From Pantoea sp. At-9b (GTDB lineage Bacteria > Pseudomonadota > Gammaproteobacteria > Enterobacterales > Enterobacteriaceae): 64,000 nt of DNA. The notes beneath the pieces were generated by a model that worked only from the letters and a program-made list of their open reading frames with translations, was not told the origin of the DNA and searched no databases. Location: NCBI RefSeq assembly GCF_000175935.2, contig NC_014837.1:310001-374000 (forward strand), given 5' to 3'. Of the stretch, positions 57,452 through 64,000 are shown one piece after another (position 1 is the first letter of the stretch; each line of letters starts with the position of its first letter). The position numbers were made by a program, and so were the translations under genes.

Positions 57452-58843
57452 TCAGAGCGGTTTGGTGTCTACCATCGTGCCGATGGGCGCGGGGTTTTTC
57501 TTCTTTCTTAAGTGATAACTTACGGCCAGCACCACCAGCCAGACGGGGATGAGCCAAACTGAAATCGCAATGCCCGGCGTGATAGACATAATCACCAGGA
57601 TACCGGCCAGGAACAGCAGGCACAGGATATTGGTCACCGGGTAGCCCAGGCTGGGGAAACGGGTTTTCTGTTTAGCGGAGCGCATGGCACGGCGGAATTT
57701 CAGGTGGGTGATACTGATCATCGCCCAGTTAATGACCAGTGCAGAAACGACCAGCGACATCAGCAGTTCGAAAGCTTTGCCCGGCATAAGGTAGTTCAGC
57801 AGCACACACAGCGCGGTTACCAGTGCCGAGACGCTGAGCGCGTTGAAAGGAATTCCGCGCCGGTTAATTTTTAACAATGCGGCCGGTGCATTCCCTTGTT
57901 TCGCCAGACCAAACAACATGCGGCTGTTGCTGAACACGCAGCTGTTATAAACGGAAAGCGCAGCAGACAACACCACGGCGTTAAGCAAGGTCGCGACCAG
58001 ATTACTGTCAAGTGCATGGAAAATCAGGACGAACGGGCTGCCCCCTTCGACCACTTTCTGCCACGGATAAAGCGACAGCAGCACAGCCAGCGCGCCAACA
58101 TAGAACAGCAGGATGCGATAGATAACTTGGTTGGTGGCTTTCGGAATGCTTTTTTGCGGATTATCGGCCTCGGCGGCGGTAATGCCGATCAGCTCCAGAC
58201 CACCAAATGAGAACATGATCACGGCCATGGCCATTACCAGTCCCTTGATTCCATTAGGGAAAAAACCGCCATGCTGCCACAGGTTTGCCACACTGGCCTC
58301 GGGACCGCCGTGTCCGCTGGCGAGCAGCCAGGCACCGAAACCGATCATACCGACAATCGCCGCGACTTTGATGATTGAAAACCAGAATTCGACCTCACCA
58401 TAAATCTTCACGTTGGTCATATTGATGGCATTGATCGCGACAAAGAATACCGCGGCAGAAACCCAGGTCGGGATTTCCGGCCACCAGTATTGGACGTAAA
58501 TACCGACTGCGGTCAGCTCTGCCATGCTGACCAGCACGTAAAGCACCCAGTAATTCCAGCCTGATACGAAGCCAGCAAAACGCCCCCAGTATTGGTTGGC
58601 GAAATGGCTAAATGAGCCAGCAACCGGTTCGTGAACCACCATCTCGCCGAGCTGGCGCATAATAAAGAAGGCGATCGCTCCGGCAATGGCATAGCCCAGC
58701 AGGACCGAGGGGCCTGCCATTTTTATGGTTTGTGCAATGCCAAGAAACAGCCCGGTGCCGATTGCGCCTCCCAGCGCAATCAACTGAATATGGCGATTCT
58801 TCAAGCCTCTGTGCAGCTGACTTTCTGACTGATGGTTGCCCAT
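57452..58843 (-). CDS. aroP: Aromatic amino acid permease, AroP-like (APC family)
   Basis: 463 residues, 12 membrane helices. N-terminus LHRGLKNRHIQLIALGGAIGTGLFLGIA; ITAAEADNPQKSIPKATNQVIYRILLFYVGALAVLLSLYPW and VLSAALSVYNSCVFSNSRMLFGLAKQGNAP resemble E. coli AroP more than PheP. Proton symport of Phe/Tyr/Trp is expected. A paralogue with altered specificity is possible because it is not in the E. coli aroP location. Confidence 0.82.
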   Translation of the reverse strand: MGNHQSESQLHRGLKNRHIQLIALGGAIGTGLFLGIAQTIKMAGPSVLLGYAIAGAIAFFIMRQLGEMVVHEPVAGSFSHFANQYWGRFAGFVSGWNYWVLYVLVSMAELTAVGIYVQYWWPEIPTWVSAAVFFVAINAINMTNVKIYGEVEFWFSIIKVAAIVGMIGFGAWLLASGHGGPEASVANLWQHGGFFPNGIKGLVMAMAVIMFSFGGLELIGITAAEADNPQKSIPKATNQVIYRILLFYVGALAVLLSLYPWQKVVEGGSPFVLIFHALDSNLVATLLNAVVLSAALSVYNSCVFSNSRMLFGLAKQGNAPAALLKINRRGIPFNALSVSALVTALCVLLNYLMPGKAFELLMSLVVSALVINWAMISITHLKFRRAMRSAKQKTRFPSLGYPVTNILCLLFLAGILVIMSITPGIAISVWLIPVWLVVLAVSYHLRKKKNPAPIGTMVDTKPL

Positions 58844-59233
58844 GCCTACTCCCCGCAGGTATCAATATTTATCTACATGGGATTAGCAATTCCTGGGCCA
58901 GCAAGAGATTCTGTTGAGAGGATGATGGCTAACATAATGATAATAAAGAGTAATTATTTTATTGGCTTATTCACGTTTCGTGCATTAATTGCGCTTTTTG
59001 TGGATTTATCGTGCTTTATTTTGTTTATTTGCACACGATATAAGCGATAAATGTCTGTTTGGTGATGAACTTGAACCAAAAAGGTGCATGACGAGGTGCG
59101 GGTTCGCTCGCCAGTTGCCCGCTGGCTTTAACCTTTTGCCACATTCCTCGCGTCGTGGCACAAAAAGCCGTTCATCCCCACAGCGGCTTCGCCATCCTGT
59201 CAGGCCTAACATAACGGCTTAAAAGGAGTGTGA
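58844..59233. other. Gap between the AroP-like and royal-jelly-like genes
   Basis: About 390 AT-rich bases holding two divergent promoters. No clear TyrR box, hairpin or coding region could be supported. Confidence 0.5.
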
Positions 59234-60364
59234 GTGAACCTCAACCGCCGTACCTTTCTGCTGGCTCTTGGTGCGCTGGGCATAGCGCGCAACGCACAGG
59301 CCTTTACCGCTGAGGACCCGTTACCGCTGGAGCTGGTCCTGGTTTCGCCGTGGATGGCGAATCAGGTGGCGTTAACCCGCGAGAATGTGCTGTTTCTGGG
59401 CTTGCCGCGTTATGCCAAAGATAAACCCACACCTTCGCTGGCGCGGCGCGAAGCGGATGGGCGTCTGCGGGCGTTCCCCGGTAATAGCTGGAATGAATGG
59501 CAGCCGGGTGAGGATGGACGCAATGCGTTTGTCTACCTCAACTCAGTGCATATCTTTGCTGATGATACGGTGTGGTGTGTCGATCAGGGTTCGCTCAGTG
59601 CCGGCATTTTTTCGCCACAGGACGCGGTGCCGCAACCCGGCGCGCAAAAGCTGGTCCAGCTGGATGCACACAGTGGTGACATACTGCAAATCCTGCGTTT
59701 TGATGAGCATATTCTGCCGCCAGGCGCGCAGATGAACGACCTGCGTTTTCACGGCACTGCACTGTATATCACCGACTCTGGCCTGGGTGGCATCATTGTG
59801 CACGATATGGCCAGCGGCAAGACCCAACGCCGATTGTCGGGTAATACGGTGGTGAAAGCGTCAGATAAAGCGCCACCCGCGATGCTGTCGGGCATCAAAG
59901 GCAGCAAAACGTTCCATCCGCCCAATAGCGACATGATTGAAATCACCGCTGACGGTAAGTGGCTTTACTGGGCTGCACCGACCGGGCCGCTTTATCGCGT
60001 GGAAACCCGTTGGCTGCAAAGTGATCTGAGTGATGAAGACATCCTCCCCCATGTGGAGCAGGTGTACGACAACAACTTTTCGGGAGGCTGCTGTATGGAT
60101 GCGGCGGGCAATGTCTATTTCTCGGAAACCGTCACCCACAACATTCGGGTGTTGGCACCGTCAGGTGAAACTCGCGTCATTGCCAGCGATGCGCGGCTGT
60201 TAAGGCCGGATGGCACCTTTATCAGCGCCGATCGTCAGCTCTACATTCCGGTAAAACAGCCGCTGCCTGCGCAACCTGGTGCGGTTGCGCACTTTGCTAT
60301 TTATAAGCTGGCGTTGCCCGATGAGTTTCAGGGCCTCAGCCTGGGTGGAGCGGTTACGGGATAA
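59234..60364 (+). CDS. Major royal jelly/Yellow family protein with Tat-type signal
   Basis: 376 residues from GTG at 59234 (AAAGGAG upstream). N-terminus NRRTFLLALGALGIARNAQAFT is a twin-arginine-like signal. The mature part shows MRJP features: QVALTRENVLFLGLPRY, DDTVWCVDQG, QMNDLRFHGTALYITDSGLGGIIVHD, WLYWAAPTGPLYRV and a beta-propeller spacing. Related to gluconolactonase/SMP-30 propellers. Bacterial function unknown. Its end overlaps the convergent hydrolase gene by 11 bases. Confidence 0.8.
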   Translation: MNLNRRTFLLALGALGIARNAQAFTAEDPLPLELVLVSPWMANQVALTRENVLFLGLPRYAKDKPTPSLARREADGRLRAFPGNSWNEWQPGEDGRNAFVYLNSVHIFADDTVWCVDQGSLSAGIFSPQDAVPQPGAQKLVQLDAHSGDILQILRFDEHILPPGAQMNDLRFHGTALYITDSGLGGIIVHDMASGKTQRRLSGNTVVKASDKAPPAMLSGIKGSKTFHPPNSDMIEITADGKWLYWAAPTGPLYRVETRWLQSDLSDEDILPHVEQVYDNNFSGGCCMDAAGNVYFSETVTHNIRVLAPSGETRVIASDARLLRPDGTFISADRQLYIPVKQPLPAQPGAVAHFAIYKLALPDEFQGLSLGGAVTG

Positions 60365-60893
60365 CCGCCTCTGGCTGCCAGGCGGCCAGCAGCTCTGCGG
60401 TCGGTCGCACCTGCACCGGATTGCCCGGCAGGATCAGATCGGCCCAGACTTCGTTATGTTGGTTGATCAACTGCTGCGCGGATGCCCAGGTGCGATCGGC
60501 CGTGGTATGCGCATCGGCGGCGACTGTGATGCGATAGCCGAGGCTGGCCCCCACCTTGAGGGTGGTATCGACACAATAATCGGTCGCGCAGCCACACATC
60601 ACGAAAGCGCTAATGTTGTGTTGCTCAAGCTGTGCGGCCAGATCGGTCTGCCAGAAGCCGTCACAGGCGGTTTTATTGACGTACAGGGCGTTGGCCGGTT
60701 GTTGTAGCTCAGGCACTATCTGCCAGGCTTCGCTATGCAGCTCCAGGCACGGGCCGACGTGCTGGATAAAAATCACCTGGTCAGCAGCGGCCATCAGTTG
60801 ATTGATGCGCGCGCAACGCCCGGCTCGGTCAAAACGCGGCGTTGCCAGCACGCCGTTCTGCATGTCCACCACCATCACTACATTGCTTCCCAT
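60354..60893 (-). CDS. Isochorismatase-family cysteine hydrolase
   Basis: 179 residues, AAAGGAGG before ATG at 60893. Catalytic triad of the family in place: Asp10 in VVDMQNGV, Lys74 in VNKTACDGF and Cys107 in GCATDYCVDTTLKVG. Such enzymes hydrolyse amides such as nicotinamide or ureido compounds; substrate here unknown. Divergent from the AraC-type regulator. Confidence 0.9.
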   Translation of the reverse strand: MGSNVVMVVDMQNGVLATPRFDRAGRCARINQLMAAADQVIFIQHVGPCLELHSEAWQIVPELQQPANALYVNKTACDGFWQTDLAAQLEQHNISAFVMCGCATDYCVDTTLKVGASLGYRITVAADAHTTADRTWASAQQLINQHNEVWADLILPGNPVQVRPTAELLAAWQPEAVIP

Positions 60894-61022
60894 TATCGCC
60901 TCCTTTTATATGCCTGTATGTCAGTGTCGCGCTGAAGCCACGCCCAGGCAAAACAAATCTGTTTTGCATTTTGCCCGTCTTACGGGGCATGCTGGTTACC
61001 TTGTTAACGATGGAGGTGTGTC

Positions 61023-61853
61023 GTGTCAGTGGTTCCTGCAATCTTCCCGTGCGAGCGTGACCGCGCGCAGTTTCAGCAATTTGCTGAGCTGCCGGGCATT
61101 GAGCTGTACCAGGCGCATATCTCCCGCTATGCCTTTGAGCCGCATACGCACGAAGCGTTTGGCATCGGCACGATTGAGTCCGGCGCGCAGCGTTTTCGCT
61201 ATCGGGGTACGCATTACACCGCCCCAATGCATTCACTGGTGATGATGAACCCTGACGAGCTGCATACCGGCGAATCCGCCTGTGAAGAGGGCTGGCGTTA
61301 CCGCATGATCTACATTCAGCCGGATGAAATGGACAGGCTGACTGGCGATCGTAACTGGTGGTTCAGTGAGGCACTGCGCACCGATGTCCGTCTGGCGCAC
61401 CCCTTTTCGCTGCGGCTGGCGGCCTTGTGGCAGGCCGAGTCGGCGCTGGAACGGGAAGGGTTGTTGGTGGAGTTGCTGGAGTTGATGCGCCCATTGGCGC
61501 AGCGTGGGCAATCCCGACCCATTGAGGCGAGGCACCGATTTGATCAGGTGAAGGCGTATCTGCGTGAAAACCTCGCTGAGCCGGTCCGGCTGGATGAGCT
61601 GGCCGCACTGGCAGGCCTCTCCCCCTGGCATTTTCTGCGCAGTTTCCGTCAGCAGTTTCACGTCACCCCCCATCAAATGTTGATGGCATTCCGTCTGTAT
61701 GACGCCAAGTCACGGCTGGCGCAGGGGGAAAGTGCGGCCTCGGTTGCGGCTGCGGTTGGCTTAACCGACCAGGCACATTTGACGCGTGCCTTTGCCCATC
61801 GCTATGGCATCACCCCTGGCCGCTATCAAAAACAGGTCTGGCCCGCACGCTAA
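61023..61853 (+). CDS. AraC family transcriptional regulator
   Basis: 276 residues from GTG at 61023 (GGAGG upstream). N-terminal cupin-like sensor (YQAHISRYAFEPHTHEAFGIGTIESGAQRFRYRGTHYTA), C-terminal double helix-turn-helix LDELAALAGLSPWHFLRSFRQQFHVTPHQML and QAHLTRAFAHRYGITPGRYQKQ. Followed by an exporter gene 73 bases later, which it may control. Confidence 0.92.
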   Translation: MSVVPAIFPCERDRAQFQQFAELPGIELYQAHISRYAFEPHTHEAFGIGTIESGAQRFRYRGTHYTAPMHSLVMMNPDELHTGESACEEGWRYRMIYIQPDEMDRLTGDRNWWFSEALRTDVRLAHPFSLRLAALWQAESALEREGLLVELLELMRPLAQRGQSRPIEARHRFDQVKAYLRENLAEPVRLDELAALAGLSPWHFLRSFRQQFHVTPHQMLMAFRLYDAKSRLAQGESAASVAAAVGLTDQAHLTRAFAHRYGITPGRYQKQVWPAR

Positions 61854-61926
61854 CCGCAATCTGCTACAAGCTTTTGCGGCTGGGTTCCGCCACACTGCGG
61901 CGGAATATCTCAATCAGGAAAAGATT

Positions 61927-62886
61927 ATGTTGGCTGGAGTTCTGTTCGCGCTGGCGGCGGGGTTGATGTGGGGGCTGATCTTTGTCGGGCCGCTGCTGGT
62001 ACCGGATTATCCCGGGACATTGCAATCCGCCGGGCGCTATGTCGCTTTTGGTTTGATTGCGTTGCCGCTTGCCTGGCTGGATCGTCGTCGTCTGCGCCAA
62101 CTGGTGCGCCAGGATTGGATTGAGGCGTTGAAACTGTCGCTGGTGGGGAATCTGATGTATTACGCCTTTCTCGCCACCGCCATTCAGCGTACCGGAGCAC
62201 CGGTATCCACCATGATTATTGGCACCTTACCGGTGGTGATGTCGGTCACGGCGAATCTGTGTTACGGGCATCTTGAAGGGCGCTTGCCGTGGCGGCGACT
62301 GACACCCGCATTGCTGATCATCGCACTGGGATTAGTGTGCGTGAACGGTGCTGAGTTGCAGGCGCAGGGGGCAGCGCTTGACTGGCCGCGCTATCTCTCC
62401 GGGCTGCTGCTGGCGGTGATGGCGGTGGGCTGCTGGACCTGGTATCCGTTACGTAATGCGCGTTGGCTACGTAACCATCCGCAGCACAAACCCGGCAGTT
62501 GGGCGACCGCGCAAGGCCTGGTAACATTACCGCTGGCGTTAGTGTTTTATCTGCTGGTGTGCGGGCAGATCCACTGGCAGCAGCCCGATTTCGCCTTACC
62601 TTTTGGCCCGCAGCCGATGGTTTTCCTGTGGCTGATGCTGGCGATAGGGCTGTTATGCTCTTGGCTCGGAACCTTGTGCTGGAATGCGGCCAGCCAACGC
62701 CTGCCCACCGTGATCATGGGGCCGTTGATCGTGTTTGAAACGCTATCTGGCTTGTTCTGGACCTTCTTATGGCGGCAAAGCTGGCCGCCCCTGCTGACTG
62801 CCATCGGTATTGGCTGTCTGATTATTGGCGTCATCTCAGCTATGCGTATCAAGCCGCAACCGGTGGTGACCTCACTGGAAATTTAA
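61927..62886 (+). CDS. EamA/DMT-type exporter
   Basis: 319 residues from ATG at 61927 (AGGAAAAG upstream); the longer frame overlaps the AraC gene. About ten membrane helices, two EamA halves: LAGVLFALAAGLMWGLIFVGPLLVPDYPGTLQSAGRYVAFGLIALP and the second from ALDWPRYLSGLLLAVMAVGCWTWY. Drug/metabolite transporter; substrate unknown. Downstream of an AraC-type regulator on the same strand. Confidence 0.88.
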   Translation: MLAGVLFALAAGLMWGLIFVGPLLVPDYPGTLQSAGRYVAFGLIALPLAWLDRRRLRQLVRQDWIEALKLSLVGNLMYYAFLATAIQRTGAPVSTMIIGTLPVVMSVTANLCYGHLEGRLPWRRLTPALLIIALGLVCVNGAELQAQGAALDWPRYLSGLLLAVMAVGCWTWYPLRNARWLRNHPQHKPGSWATAQGLVTLPLALVFYLLVCGQIHWQQPDFALPFGPQPMVFLWLMLAIGLLCSWLGTLCWNAASQRLPTVIMGPLIVFETLSGLFWTFLWRQSWPPLLTAIGIGCLIIGVISAMRIKPQPVVTSLEI

Positions 62887-63794
62887 GCGTGAAACGATGC
62901 CAGTACGTGGTGCTGGCATCCTGATTTGCGTCCACTTTTAAGATTATGACCAGACCAAAAACCTGCCTGTTTTTCCTCATCTGCACCCCAATCACGCCAG
63001 GTTATAACTCTTTATCATGACCACTGGCAGTTTTTTATCATGAAATGTTATATCAGTTGACGGGTTATCCGGGCGAGACGGGCAACATTCGCGCGCAAAA
63101 GATATGGATTAACAGGCAAAAGCGGCTGAAATCGTGGCTGAAGGGGAGCTGATGAGGGGGAAAACACCCCATACGGTCGTCATTTGATTGCTCTCTGGCA
63201 CTGAAAAACCTGCCCCGGAACCATCATTTCTTCAAGGTGCGGCCGCCTGGTTGAGAATCTTCCGTCATCTTCATGCCGGGGAATGTTTAAGCATAACGAT
63301 GGATAGTGAGCGGATATTAACTTATCCGGTATGGACAATCGCTTTATTGTTTAGCATTGATAACGTTTCTCTTCGGGAGTATTCCTGGTGCTTAAAACGC
63401 TAACCACATCTATGGCAATGGATAATATGATCACGTCAGGTTACTGTAGGTCCACTTAAAAGAAGAGTGGATGAGAGGGCGATTCTATTCTGTTGTTCAT
63501 GCATGCTAAACAAAATTACAGTTATTTAGCCAAGTATATTAATGTTGATAAAGTAATTATGAAAGCCCCAATCTCACCTGAATGAGATTGGGAGGGACGT
63601 AAATAGCTTGAAATACGAGACTTTTGCTGATGTGAATCAATTTTACCGCAAAAAAAGAAGCAATTCCGCGATGTAATTTATCAGGAAAAAATGGTGCGTA
63701 TTGTTATGTTTGGAACGCCGAATTAATTGATCTTCATCTCTTCTGGTAAGAACAAATCTCAGCATTAAGTCAAATAACAACGGTCTTACCATGG
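62887..63794. other. Gene-poor region before the transposase fragment
   Basis: Over 900 bases without a convincing gene. The second half (from about 63,300) is clearly AT-richer than the window. It holds a perfect 10-bp hairpin CCCAATCTCA/TGAGATTGGG (63567-63592) and the repeated GTCCACTT at about 62,930 and 63,450. It looks like decayed, possibly acquired DNA. Confidence 0.6.
63567..63592. other. Isolated 10-bp hairpin
   Basis: CCCAATCTCA (63567-63576), loop CCTGAA, TGAGATTGGG (63583-63592). No T-run on the plus strand and a weak one on the minus strand. No adjacent gene explains it. Confidence 0.6.
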
Positions 63795-64000
63795 TTAGCG
63801 ATTATCCGTACCTGAGGGATAGTGATAAACGCTGCGGCTAATATCCAGCAAGCGGCAACTGCGACGTGTGCCTATGTCGAAGGTGGTTTGCAGGAAGTTA
63901 ACAGCCTGGCGTTTTTCATTGGTGGTAAAGAAGTTTTTCAGTACGCTTTGCAGCATCTCCTTATCAGAGCTAAGCGCCTGCAACTCGCGGGTGAGTGTTT
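63795..64000 (-). mobile_element. IS3-family transposase fragment (continues beyond window)
   Basis: On the minus strand the frame is open from base 64000 to the stop at 63795. It reads ...TLTRELQALSSDKEMLQSVLKNFF, like the end of an IS3 OrfA leucine-zipper region, then TTNEKRQAVNFLQTTFDIGTRRSCRLLDISRSVYHY, like the start of OrfB, in one continuous frame. It stops soon after, so OrfB is truncated. The frame has no start codon inside the window that must be used. Exact family within IS3 undecided. Confidence 0.72.

Noticed and set aside
63188..63403. 71-codon frame in the gene-poor region
   Set aside because: Begins at a non-ATG codon, lacks a clear ribosome site and known family features. 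Could be a decayed gene, but nothing supports it.

Overview
The window is enterobacterial chromosome. Gene content and order match Enterobacterales: zntA-yhhN / yhhM / rsmD / ftsYEX-rpoH / liv / ugp / ggt / ryhB / gnt, then yjbB / psiE / ubiCA / plsB / dgkA / lexA-dinF / zur / dusA / pspG / qorA / dnaB / tyrB / yjbQR / uvrA / ssb. Protein sequences are close to, but clearly diverged from, Escherichia coli. The intergenic repeat families and accessory genes point to Erwiniaceae, most likely a Pantoea-like organism; the genus is inference. No rRNA, tRNA, phage or CRISPR array was seen.

Layout. 1-7,633: partial zntA with its ZntR operator, small membrane genes, rsmD, and the ftsY-ftsE-ftsX-rpoH cell division/heat-shock block. 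7,645-18,571: panM, a branched-chain amino acid ABC transporter (livKHMGF, no livJ) and the glycerol-3-phosphate system ugpBAECQ behind a tandem Pho box. 18,568-25,351: yhhA, ggt, a large non-coding inverted repeat, a GNAT gene, the sRNA gene ryhB, and the gluconate genes gntR-gntK-gntU. In E. coli the genes up to here lie near minute 76-77, whereas those after it lie near minute 91-92, so the repeat at 25,364-25,439 marks a synteny junction.

25,455-33,109 is phosphate-centred: yjbB (phosphate transport), a six-gene cassette (solute-binding protein, cytoplasmic alkaline-phosphatase-superfamily hydrolase, two permeases, ATPase, and a divergent GntR/UTRA regulator) whose divergent promoters carry Pho-box repeats, then psiE with a CRP site. 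I infer that the cassette imports and hydrolyses a phosphonate or phosphate ester during phosphate starvation. It is the best candidate here for an under-described system.

33,199-57,313: an S9 peptidase at the position of the maltose genes, then the conserved ubiC-to-ssb block with LexA boxes at lexA and uvrA/ssb, a sigma-54 promoter at pspG, a TraF-like outer membrane protein between zur and dusA, and an Lrp/YitT pair where E. coli has alr. 57,452-64,000: accessory genes (AroP-like permease, royal-jelly-like Tat protein, isochorismatase-like hydrolase, AraC regulator, EamA exporter), then about 900 bp without genes ending in an IS3-type transposase fragment cut by the window edge.
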